Positions 33,604 through 41,693 of a stretch of DNA of 54,803 nt are shown here, piece after piece; positions within the stretch are counted from its first letter, which is position 1, and each line of letters begins with the position of its first letter. Position numbers and translations under genes: made by a program. This DNA comes from an uncultured Acidimicrobiales bacterium (GTDB lineage: Bacteria > Actinomycetota > Acidimicrobiia > Acidimicrobiales > SZUA-35). The stretch spans positions 1 to 54,803 of the forward strand of contig CALLGK010000298.1 in the NCBI GenBank assembly GCA_938009905.1. The letters run 5' to 3'. The notes under the pieces are model-generated. The model was not told the DNA's origin, did not search any database, and saw nothing but the letters and a program-made list of their open reading frames with translations.

Positions 33604-34611
33604 ATGCATCTCGCCGAACGCTTCACGTTGCCCGCCGGTTACTCGGCCCGTCCCTACGTTGGAAAGGCCGACCACGGCGACCTCTCGAGGATTCTGTCGG
33701 CGTATCGCGAATCGTGGGGTGACCCGCACCAACCCTCAGCAGTTGAGTTCGACATCACCTACGCAGCCCTCACCGATTGCCACCCAGACAACGACATCTA
33801 TCTGATCGATGCCGAAGGGGTAGACGGCGCTGTCGCCTACGGCCGAATCGGCGTGCAAGACCTCGATGCTGGCACCAGAGACTGCACCTGCTTCACACCG
33901 ATTCTTCCCGATCATCTTGATGAACCGCTGTTCGCGGCCATCGTGATCGGCCAACAAGCGCACTTGGCCGACCGAGCAGCTGAGGCGCCGCAGGCTCGGT
34001 ATCGGGCCTATGCCAACCACCCCGGCCCTGGCGAGCCCGCAACCGGTGAGTCGGCCTGGCTTGAACGCCTCGGGTTCACAGCGACCGAGTTTGCGGCCAC
34101 GTTACGTCGACCGCATCTCAACGACGTGCCCGATCTCCAACTACCCGACGGTGTCGAGGTCCGCCCCGTCAAGCCCGAACAGATGCGTGAGATCGTCGAG
34201 GTCTACCACGAGTGCTTTCGGGGCGAGTGGGACTTCGCCGAGATCGACGAGCCGGTCTTCACGCAGATCATCGACAGCCCCCACCGCGATGAAACCCTCT
34301 GGCAGGTCGCATGGGCCGGCGACCAGGTTGTTGGTCAGGTCAAGCCATTCATCAATGCCGAGCAGAACGCGACGTACAACCGACTCCGGGGGTACACCGA
34401 GGAGATCGGCACCCATCACGAGTGGCGCAACCAGGGCATCGCCGGCGCCCTCTTGGCTCGGGCCCTCGTTGCCATCCGCGAACGAGGTATGACCGAGGCT
34501 GTGCTCGGTGTCGACACCAACAACCCGGGTGGGGCATTCCAGCTGTATACGAAGCTGGGCTTCGAGCTCGAGAGCTACGAGGCCATCTACACCAAAGTGA
34601 TCCAACCGTGA
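33604..34611 (+). CDS. Tandem-GNAT acetyltransferase (mycothiol-synthase-like)
   Basis: 335 residues, two GNAT folds. The N-terminal half is degenerate; the C-terminal half carries the acetyl-CoA loop HHEWRNQGIAGALLARAL and the end motif NNPGGAFQLYTKLGFELE, as in MshD-type proteins. Whether it is true mycothiol synthase is uncertain; many actinobacteria have several paralogues. Followed after 22 bp by the LLM oxidoreductase. Confidence 0.83.
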   Translation: MHLAERFTLPAGYSARPYVGKADHGDLSRILSAYRESWGDPHQPSAVEFDITYAALTDCHPDNDIYLIDAEGVDGAVAYGRIGVQDLDAGTRDCTCFTPILPDHLDEPLFAAIVIGQQAHLADRAAEAPQARYRAYANHPGPGEPATGESAWLERLGFTATEFAATLRRPHLNDVPDLQLPDGVEVRPVKPEQMREIVEVYHECFRGEWDFAEIDEPVFTQIIDSPHRDETLWQVAWAGDQVVGQVKPFINAEQNATYNRLRGYTEEIGTHHEWRNQGIAGALLARALVAIRERGMTEAVLGVDTNNPGGAFQLYTKLGFELESYEAIYTKVIQP

Positions 34612-34633
34612 GAGCTCTGGTAAACCAAGAGCC

Positions 34634-35659
34634 ATGAAACTCGCTCTTGGTGTTGGCTACTGGTCGTCTGGTCCCCCGGAAGGAGCGGTCGAACAGATCG
34701 CCGCAGCAGAAGAGCTGGGCTTCGACTCCATCTGGACCGCCGAGGCCTACGGCTCCGACGCCCTCACTCCCCTGGCGTGGTGGGGTGCAGCAACTGAACG
34801 CATCGGACTCGGCACCTCAATCTGCCAGATCTCGGCCAGAACGCCTGCGGCGATGGCGATGGCGGCGATGACCATGGACCATCTCTCACAGGGCCGTTTC
34901 CGCCTCGGGCTCGGCGCCTCAGGACCACAGGTTGTTGAGGGCTGGTACGGCATGCCGTATCCCAAGCCGCTGGCCCGCACCCGAGAGTACGTCGAGATCA
35001 TCCGGGCAATCCTGGCTCGCGATGTGCCCGTCGAGTTCCACGGCGAGCACTACCACCTGCCGTACAAGGGTGGGGCCGATCTCGGTAAGCCACTCAAGTC
35101 GACGGTGCATCCGTATCGCTCAGACGTGCCGATCTACCTCGGTGCCGAGGGTCCGAAGAACGTCGCCATGACGGCCGAGATCGCCGATGGCTGGCTGCCC
35201 CTGTTCTTTGCGCCGAAAGACAACGAGTTCTACGAGAATGCGCTCGACGAAGGGTTCAGTCGAGAGGGAGCCCACACCACAAAGGACAACTTCGACATCG
35301 CCGCAGTTGTGCCTGTTGTGCCAAACGACGACGTCGAGAAGGCAGCGGATGCCATCCGACCCATGCTGGCCCTCTACGCCGGCGGCATGGGCGCCAAAGA
35401 GGCCAACTTTCACCTCAACGTGTTCAGCCGCATGGGCTACGAGGACGCCTGCGAGAAGATCCAGAATCTGTACCTCGCCGGTGACAAGAAGGCTGCCATT
35501 GCTGCGGTGCCAACGTCGATGGTCGAAGACGTCGCCCTGGTGGGACCACCCGAGAAGATCCGAGATGAACTCGCGAAGTGGGACGAGTCTGTGGTGAACA
35601 CGCTTGTCGTTTCCGGGCCTCCCCAGCTCCTCGAAATGATGGCGGGCGTTGTCGGATGA
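34634..35659 (+). CDS. LLM-class (luciferase-like) F420-dependent oxidoreductase
   Basis: 341 residues, TIM-barrel. Family features: LALGVGYW, AAAEELGFDSIWTAEAYGSD, RIGLGTSICQISARTPAAMA, GRFRLGLGASGPQVVEGWYG and IYLGAEGPKNVAMTAEIADG. Uses F420 or FMN for reduction or oxidation of an unknown substrate in the cytoplasm. Same strand and only 22 bp from the acetyltransferase; 35 bp before an MFS gene. Confidence 0.9.
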   Translation: MKLALGVGYWSSGPPEGAVEQIAAAEELGFDSIWTAEAYGSDALTPLAWWGAATERIGLGTSICQISARTPAAMAMAAMTMDHLSQGRFRLGLGASGPQVVEGWYGMPYPKPLARTREYVEIIRAILARDVPVEFHGEHYHLPYKGGADLGKPLKSTVHPYRSDVPIYLGAEGPKNVAMTAEIADGWLPLFFAPKDNEFYENALDEGFSREGAHTTKDNFDIAAVVPVVPNDDVEKAADAIRPMLALYAGGMGAKEANFHLNVFSRMGYEDACEKIQNLYLAGDKKAAIAAVPTSMVEDVALVGPPEKIRDELAKWDESVVNTLVVSGPPQLLEMMAGVVG

Positions 35660-35694
35660 GCCTTCGTTGAGACCCGACTGGTGAGCGGCAACCG

Positions 35695-36888
35695 GTGAGC
35701 CGGGGCATACCTCTCCTCGGGATACTCACCATCTGCACCTACGGGTCTTGGTACTACGCGTTCGGCGTGCTGCTCGATCCGATCCGTACCGATACGGGCT
35801 GGAGTGAATCGACCCTTACGGCGTCGTTCTCGGCTGGCACCATCGTGATTGGGCTCACGGCACTGGCTGGCGGTCGCCTGCTCGACCGGTTTGGCCAGCG
35901 TGTCGTGTTTGCACTCGGCGGTGTGCTCACGGGCCTGGCGATGCTCGTGGCTTCCTCCGCATCGACAGTTGCAGTGTTTTTCATCGGTGCCGCGCTCGGC
36001 CTCGGAGCCAGCGGAGCGCTTGGCTTCTACCACGTCACGATGGCATCAGCCGTGCGCCTCAACCCTGGTGATTCTGACCGGGCCATTGCCCAACTCACGG
36101 TGTGGGGTGCTCTGGCATCAGCGATCTTCCTGCCCATCACGGCGTGGCTTGCCGACACCCAAGGTTGGCGAGCCACGATTCGGATTCTTGCGCTTGCGGT
36201 GGTCGCCGCGTTCTGGATTGCGGCGGCCGCACTGCCGGACGATCGACCAGACGCTGACGCGCGTGCCCCCGGGGGCGCCCCTGAGCGGGCCAGCCGGCCG
36301 AGTGTTGGTGTGGTGGTGAAGCGAGCCGTCGCATCAGGTGCTCCCCGATGGCTGACGGCGGCCGTTGCATTCGGAGGCATCGCCATGTCGACGATGCTGG
36401 TCTATCAGGTGCCCGTGATGACGGCCGCAGGCCTACCGGCGACGACGGCCGCAACCATGGCTGGCGTTCGCGGACTCGCCCAGTTGGGGGGACGGCTCCC
36501 GCTCACACCGCTGGTGTCTCGCCTCGGCGCCGATCGGGCGCTACTTCTTGCCTTCTTTGCCATGGCGGTTGGTGGCGGCCTTCTTGTGGTGTCGAGCCGG
36601 GTGGTGATCGCCGTCGCCTTTGCCCTGATCGCAGGCTTTGGTGTTGGCGCGTTCAGCCCCCTGCAGGGAATGCGCGCCGCCCAACTGTTCGACACAAGCG
36701 ACCTTGGTGCCACCATGGGCTTCTACGGTGCCGCACTGCTGCTTGCGGGCTCCGTCGGCCCATTCGGAGCGGGCATTGTGGCTGAAGCCACGGGTGACCG
36801 TCGCTGGGTTGCCGTCATTGTTGTGGCCAGCAGCCTGAGCGCCATGTGGTCGGTGCGGCAGCTGATGCTGGCACCCGACACCGTCTAG
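35695..36888 (+). CDS. MFS transporter
   Basis: 397 residues, 12 predicted segments. The opening LGILTICTYGSWYYAFGVLLDPI and the loop GGRLLDRFGQRVVF resemble the oxalate/formate and monocarboxylate-type MFS group. The central cytoplasmic loop (about residues 180-205) is Asp/Ala/Pro-rich. GTG start. Possibly in one transcript with the LLM oxidoreductase. Ends 10 bp before the convergent membrane gene. Confidence 0.87.
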   Translation: MSRGIPLLGILTICTYGSWYYAFGVLLDPIRTDTGWSESTLTASFSAGTIVIGLTALAGGRLLDRFGQRVVFALGGVLTGLAMLVASSASTVAVFFIGAALGLGASGALGFYHVTMASAVRLNPGDSDRAIAQLTVWGALASAIFLPITAWLADTQGWRATIRILALAVVAAFWIAAAALPDDRPDADARAPGGAPERASRPSVGVVVKRAVASGAPRWLTAAVAFGGIAMSTMLVYQVPVMTAAGLPATTAATMAGVRGLAQLGGRLPLTPLVSRLGADRALLLAFFAMAVGGGLLVVSSRVVIAVAFALIAGFGVGAFSPLQGMRAAQLFDTSDLGATMGFYGAALLLAGSVGPFGAGIVAEATGDRRWVAVIVVASSLSAMWSVRQLMLAPDTV

Positions 36889-36898
36889 CGGCGAGCCC

Positions 36899-37741
36899 TT
36901 AGTTATTGAAGTCGACGAGGTTGTCGCTGGCGTCCCATGCGTCGTTGATCTGATCGGTCGTGACGGCACCGTGGGTGCCCGCGACGTCGATGTCAACGTA
37001 ACTGATGATGGCGTCGAGCCTGCTCTCTTGGCGGGCGGCAACCTGGCGAACCAGAAGACTGACGGTGAAGGCCGCGATAGCGATGAACACGCCGTGCAAT
37101 GCAAGACCAATCGCTGCGGTCTCGACGCCGATGACGATGTTGTCGTTTTGTTGTTGCACGCCGCCGGTCCAGCCGGACAGCACCCACGTCACCAACCACA
37201 CGAACCCGAGTGCTGGTAGCTCATCCTCGGTGCCAGTCGGCGCTGATGACGTGCGCCACAGCATCTGCATCGAGGCGTAGGCCATCATCGAGAACATCAA
37301 GCTGAACCAGAGCATGCTCACCACGAACACGGTGACGCCGAGCGTTGCGGCTGCGGGCACCATGAAGGCCACAACAAGAGCCACAAAGCCGACGACCAGG
37401 GCGGCGATATGTCGCAGGAAGATGCGACCGAGTCCGATCTTGTGGCGTTTGCCGAGCCGCCGAACGTTCTCACGGGCCCGGAACACCCAATAGACGAAGA
37501 ACGCAGCGGTAAACAGCCCGAGCAAGCCCTCGGCCACCTGGAGCGTCCGCACCATGCTGCGGAAATCAGAGATGGCGTCGGCATCTGTACCGGCACCAAA
37601 GCCCATGAACGCCACGACCATCGACGCCGCGGCGGCCAGGAGCCACACGAGAAACACACCGGCCATCGCAGCAGAAAGCGTCTCGGTCGAGTCGTACCCG
37701 TCGATCATCGACAGGATCTTCTCCTGCTTCTTGTTGCGCAT
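36899..37741 (-). CDS. Multi-pass membrane protein, unknown function
   Basis: 280 residues from ATG 37741 (MRNKKQEKILSMIDGY). About six membrane segments, a basic loop after the second (FRARENVRRLGKRHK) and a soluble acidic C-terminus of ~50 residues. The first half faintly recalls DUF4328-type proteins, but the defining GWxxGWW motif is absent. The frame is open to 37906 without a convincing start. Preceded on the same strand by menA (142-bp gap). Confidence 0.65.
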   Translation of the reverse strand: MRNKKQEKILSMIDGYDSTETLSAAMAGVFLVWLLAAAASMVVAFMGFGAGTDADAISDFRSMVRTLQVAEGLLGLFTAAFFVYWVFRARENVRRLGKRHKIGLGRIFLRHIAALVVGFVALVVAFMVPAAATLGVTVFVVSMLWFSLMFSMMAYASMQMLWRTSSAPTGTEDELPALGFVWLVTWVLSGWTGGVQQQNDNIVIGVETAAIGLALHGVFIAIAAFTVSLLVRQVAARQESRLDAIISYVDIDVAGTHGAVTTDQINDAWDASDNLVDFNN

Positions 37742-37883
37742 GCGCGACGGGCCGGATGAGCCACGGCTCGCCGTCTTTGAATCGTGCGCGTGTGTGGAGA
37801 CCACATCAAACCATCGGCACATGCGGCCAAAAACTGACACCTGGCAACAAAGGGGTAGGCCAACCGGGGCTTCGGGCGCCTTC

Positions 37884-38744
37884 TTAGGCAGAAAGTGCAA
37901 GGCCAAGGGCCAGCAAAAGTCCAGTAATCATCTGGGTTTTTCCCGTTGCACCGAGGACCGGAATGAGCTCGGCTCCCCTGGCTTCGTTGCGAACAATCTT
38001 CACGGGAGCCAAGGCCGTGACAACGCCAAGTGCGGCAAGGGCCGCCAATGGTCGGGTGAGAGCGACCACCATGATCGTCGCCCAGGTCACCACAAACAGC
38101 CCGATATACAGCTGACGGGTTGCACCGTCGCCGATCCGCACCGCAAGCGTTTGCTTGCCAGACACGGTGTCGCCAGGGATGTCCCGAAGATTGTTGATCA
38201 CCAGCAGGGCAACGGCCAGCAGGCCAACCGGAATCGAGGCCAGCAAGGCCAGATTGTCGAGCGATTCGGTCTGCACATAGGCGCTGCCCGCAGTGGCCAC
38301 GACACCAAAGAACACGAAGACGAAGAGCTCGCCGAGCCCGAGGTAGCCGTATGGCTTGGGACCCCCGGTATACGCCCACCCAGCCAGCATCGAGATGGCG
38401 CCAACAACGAAGAGTTCTGGTCCAACCGCAAGCGCTAACGCGCCTCCAGCTACACCGGCGACGGCGAAGGCCACGAGGGCAGCAATCTTCACGGCCTTCG
38501 CCGATGCCATGCCAGACCCAACAAGCCGCACCGGACCAACCCGGTCATCGTCGGTACCTCGTTCGCCGTCGGCATAGTCGTTCACATAGTTCGTCGCGAC
38601 CTGCAGCGCGAGCGACACGACGAGCGCGGCAACGGCGCGCCACCAGATGATGGTCTCATCGGCCACCGCAGCCGTGCCAACTGCAACCGGCACAACAGCG
38701 GCCGGCAGCGTCTTGGGACGCGCTCCGAGAAGCCAACGCTTCAT
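37884..38744 (-). CDS. menA: 1,4-dihydroxy-2-naphthoate polyprenyltransferase
   Basis: 286 residues, UbiA-superfamily membrane enzyme with about eight to nine helices. First Asp-rich motif NYVNDYADGERGTDDD and second NNLRDIPGDTVSGKQTLAVR, plus GARPKTLPAAVVPV at the N-terminus, are diagnostic of MenA. It attaches the polyprenyl chain to DHNA in menaquinone synthesis. No other men gene nearby. Forms a leftward series with murF and the zinc-ribbon gene. Confidence 0.93.
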   Translation of the reverse strand: MKRWLLGARPKTLPAAVVPVAVGTAAVADETIIWWRAVAALVVSLALQVATNYVNDYADGERGTDDDRVGPVRLVGSGMASAKAVKIAALVAFAVAGVAGGALALAVGPELFVVGAISMLAGWAYTGGPKPYGYLGLGELFVFVFFGVVATAGSAYVQTESLDNLALLASIPVGLLAVALLVINNLRDIPGDTVSGKQTLAVRIGDGATRQLYIGLFVVTWATIMVVALTRPLAALAALGVVTALAPVKIVRNEARGAELIPVLGATGKTQMITGLLLALGLALSA

Positions 38745-38783
38745 CGCAGCACCGTCATCGCATAACCGTCGTCTTGGCCAGGC

Positions 38784-39074
38784 TTAGTCGCAGCAGGAAT
38801 CTCGCCATCCACACGAGGTGCAACGGTAGTGAGCATGTTCTGGCGACATCGAACCACCGCAGTGAGGACACTCGGAAAAGACAGCGAAGCGGCTGTAGTC
38901 GGGGGTGCACGCCAACCCGCTTGCTTGCGACTCATCGAGCTGGGAGCTGAGTGGTGCTGGGACGGATGGTTCAGAGCCGGTCTGTGCGCCTTGCATAGGG
39001 GCCGAACCTAGGCGGATCGCAGCGCCAATCGTGGGATCGCGCGACGAACAATCGGATCGAACCAGATGGGGCAC
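38784..39074 (-). CDS. Small zinc-ribbon protein
   Basis: 96 residues from GTG 39074, which follows the murF stop by 2 bases; ATG 38996 gives a 70-residue form. The C-terminal part is a four-Cys zinc ribbon: SECPHCGGSMSPEHAHYRC, then TSCGWRDSCCD with two extra Cys at the end. This tail is familiar from short conserved actinobacterial proteins of unknown role. The N-terminal part looks unstructured. Confidence 0.72.
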   Translation of the reverse strand: MPHLVRSDCSSRDPTIGAAIRLGSAPMQGAQTGSEPSVPAPLSSQLDESQASGLACTPDYSRFAVFSECPHCGGSMSPEHAHYRCTSCGWRDSCCD

Positions 39075-39076
39075 CT

Positions 39077-40390
39077 TTAGGCCGACAACACAGCCACGAG
39101 ACGCTCGAGCTCGGCCACTCGGCTCCCTTTGATCAATACGCCATCGTCTGGGCCCAACGAGCCGAGGGCGGCCTGGGCCCCGGCGATATCCGCGACGTGT
39201 TCGACCTCTGAGCCGTACACGGGCGCATCAACCGCAATCACCCGAATGCCAGCGGTTGCCGCCTCTGCGGCGATCTCGAGGTGCGCATCATCGCCGCCAT
39301 CGCCAAGCTCGGCCATCACGCCAACAACCATCGTCTTGGTCGCGGTGGGGAGCGAAAGCAGCGACGCCATTCCGGCCCTCATCGAGGTTGGATTTGCGTT
39401 GTATGCGTCGTTGATCACTGTTGCCCCGGTGGCCAACGAAACCATCTGCATTCGGTGCGAGGAAAGCACGGCGTTTTCGAGCCCGAGCAGGGTCGTGTCG
39501 AGGTCGAGACCCACCGCCAGGCCAGCGGCGACTGCGGCTGCTGCGTTGACCGCCATGTGGGCGCCCGCCACCTGAAGGTGGACAGCACGCGATCCGAGCG
39601 GCGTCTCGAGAACGAACGAGGGCCGAAGCAACTCGTCGAGCTCGAGGCTGGCCACTCTGATGTCGCCAGCGTCTTGGCCGAAGGTCATCACTCGACAGCT
39701 GGCTCGGCTGGCCATAGCGGCGACTCGTTCATCGTCAGCGTTCAGGATGGCTGTGCCGCTGCTTGGCAAGGCTTCGATCAGCTCGCCTTTCCCCTGAGCG
39801 ACGCCCTCGATCGAGCCAAACAGCTCCGTGTGGGCTTCGGCGACGCGGGTCACGATGCCAACCGTCGGTTCGGCGATGTCGCACAGCGTCGTGATGTGAC
39901 CAATCCCCCGGGCCCCCATTTCGACCACGACCACCTCAACGTCGTCTGGCGCGTTGGCCAACGTGAGCGGCAAGCCCAGTTCGTTGTTGAACGACGCAAC
40001 GTTGGCGTGCGCCTTCGCCCCGGCGCCGATGGCGGAGGCCACAAGGTCTTTCACCGATGTCTTGCCGACGGATCCGGTGATACCGACCACCCGATCAGGA
40101 AGTCGTTGTCTGGCAGCGTGACCAAGTCGCAAGAGTGCCTTGCCGGTATCGGCCACCAGCACCGCCGGGCCGGACACCCGAGCGGGATCGCTCGTGAGGT
40201 GAGCCGCTGCGCCGGATTGCACAGCCCCGTCGATGAATTCGTGGCCGTCTCGCTCGGCAACGATCGGAACGAAAAGCGAGCCCGACGCAATGTCACGAGA
40301 ATCGATGCTGGTCGCTGTCAGCGTTGGGTCGTCTGAGCCCACCATCTCGCCGCCAACGGCAGCCGCAATGTCTGAAAGGAGGAACCGCAC
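39077..40390 (-). CDS. murF: UDP-N-acetylmuramoyl-tripeptide--D-alanyl-D-alanine ligase
   Basis: 437 residues from GTG 40390. Mur-ligase features: ATP loop GITGSVGKTSVKDLV, NNELGLPLTL, VEMGARGIGHI, the H-S-R-M of LSSHRMQMV, and INDAYNANPTSM. It adds D-Ala-D-Ala to the UDP-MurNAc-tripeptide in the cytoplasm. Divergent from ddl, which makes its dipeptide substrate; the 64-bp gap must contain both promoters. Not in a dcw cluster. Confidence 0.94.
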   Translation of the reverse strand: MRFLLSDIAAAVGGEMVGSDDPTLTATSIDSRDIASGSLFVPIVAERDGHEFIDGAVQSGAAAHLTSDPARVSGPAVLVADTGKALLRLGHAARQRLPDRVVGITGSVGKTSVKDLVASAIGAGAKAHANVASFNNELGLPLTLANAPDDVEVVVVEMGARGIGHITTLCDIAEPTVGIVTRVAEAHTELFGSIEGVAQGKGELIEALPSSGTAILNADDERVAAMASRASCRVMTFGQDAGDIRVASLELDELLRPSFVLETPLGSRAVHLQVAGAHMAVNAAAAVAAGLAVGLDLDTTLLGLENAVLSSHRMQMVSLATGATVINDAYNANPTSMRAGMASLLSLPTATKTMVVGVMAELGDGGDDAHLEIAAEAATAGIRVIAVDAPVYGSEVEHVADIAGAQAALGSLGPDDGVLIKGSRVAELERLVAVLSA

Positions 40391-40454
40391 GCCACTGGTG
40401 TAGCCGGGATTTACCGGCAGGCGGTGACATCGAACCAGCAGTACGCTCAACGGC

Positions 40455-41573
40455 GTGAGTGTCCCCGGCGATTCGACAGAACCCCGCATACGACTCGTTG
40501 TGCTTTTCGGTGGCCAATCCGCCGAACACGACGTGTCGTGCACCACCGCAACGCACGTACTGGCGGCGGCCAATCCCGAGCGTTACGACCTCGTACCAGT
40601 TGGCATCAGTCGAGATGGCCAGTGGGCGCTGGCCGACGAAGCAATCGCCATTCTCTCCGACGGCGACCGTTCGCTGCCGCCTCAGCTGAGCCCCGAGGGC
40701 TCGGCTACCGACCTCACACCAGTCACCACCCCGGCAGACCCAACACAGCAGGTTGTGGTGCTGCCGCTGTTCCATGGACCGCTCGGCGAAGACGGCACGA
40801 TGCAAGGGCTCCTCGAGCTGTCTGGCGTCCCCTACGTGGGTGCCGGAGTTCTGAGCTCTGCATTGAGCATGGACAAGGCGAAGTCAAAGGAGCTGCTGGC
40901 CGCGTTCGGCATCAAGCAAGCCCGCTGGCGTTCGTTCAACGAGTACCAATGGCCAACGGACGAGGCCACGATCAACACCGAACTCGACACCATCATCGAC
41001 GATCTCGGCCTCCCCTGCTTCGTGAAGCCAGCCAACATGGGCTCATCGGTCGGTGTCAGCCGGGCTGGCAACAAGAACGAGCTTCTCGACGCCATCAAAC
41101 TGGCCCTGCGGTTCGACGAGTGGATCGTGATCGAAGAGAACGTCGTCGGCCGCGAGATCGAACTGGCAGTGCTCGGCAACCACGAACCCAAAGTCTCGGT
41201 GCCTGGTGAGGTGATGCCGGCAGACGACTTCTACAGCTACGAAGACAAGTATCTCGACGGCAAGTCAACCAATCAGATCCCGGCCGATCTGCCAGACGGT
41301 GTGGCTGAAGAGCTGCAAGATCTTGCGATCGAGGTGTACCGCCTGCTGCGAGTCGAAGGCATGGCTCGAGTCGACTTCTTCTACGAAGACAACGGACGCG
41401 GTGCTCTCCTCAACGAGGTCAACACGATTCCTGGGTTCACGCCCATCTCGATGTATCCCAAACTGTGGGAAGCCTCGGGACTGAGCTACGAGAAGCTCAT
41501 CGACGAACTGGTAGACCTCGCGCTCGAACGAAACAAGCGCCGCCTGGCCAAACGCACCACCAAGCGCAGCTAA
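40455..41573 (+). CDS. ddl: D-alanine--D-alanine ligase
   Basis: 372 residues. ATP-grasp enzyme with LFGGQSAEHDVSC at the N-terminus, LPLFHGPLGEDGTMQGLLE, PCFVKPANMGSSVGVSRAG, and the metal site LLNEVNTIPGFTPISMYP. Joins two D-Ala for peptidoglycan. GTG start. A perfect hairpin (41666-41685) downstream serves it and the convergent TPM gene. Confidence 0.95.
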   Translation: MSVPGDSTEPRIRLVVLFGGQSAEHDVSCTTATHVLAAANPERYDLVPVGISRDGQWALADEAIAILSDGDRSLPPQLSPEGSATDLTPVTTPADPTQQVVVLPLFHGPLGEDGTMQGLLELSGVPYVGAGVLSSALSMDKAKSKELLAAFGIKQARWRSFNEYQWPTDEATINTELDTIIDDLGLPCFVKPANMGSSVGVSRAGNKNELLDAIKLALRFDEWIVIEENVVGREIELAVLGNHEPKVSVPGEVMPADDFYSYEDKYLDGKSTNQIPADLPDGVAEELQDLAIEVYRLLRVEGMARVDFFYEDNGRGALLNEVNTIPGFTPISMYPKLWEASGLSYEKLIDELVDLALERNKRRLAKRTTKRS

Positions 41574-41665
41574 CGACACGAGAAACGCTGAGGGAGCGGG
41601 GCTCACGAAGCGCTGCGACTTCTGAGCCCGCAACGCGCAGGGTTGCCAGGCGACTAGGAGCAAGC

Positions 41666-41685
41666 TCGGGAGCGCCCGCTCCCGA
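41666..41685. terminator. Hairpin between ddl and the TPM-domain gene
   Basis: TCGGGAGCG-CC-CGCTCCCGA, a perfect 9-bp inverted repeat. It sits between convergent stops. A weaker GC-rich dyad (CGGGGCTCA / TGAGCCCG) lies just upstream of it. Confidence 0.65.
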
Positions 41686-41693
41686 CTCCCGAC

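Noticed and set aside
38741-38935. A 64-codon minus-strand frame between menA and the zinc-ribbon gene
   Set aside because: It overlaps the zinc-ribbon gene in another frame, and the Cys motifs support the other frame.
39281-40336. A 351-codon plus-strand frame opposite murF
   Set aside because: His/Arg/Gly-rich translation with no domain, fully overlapped by murF.
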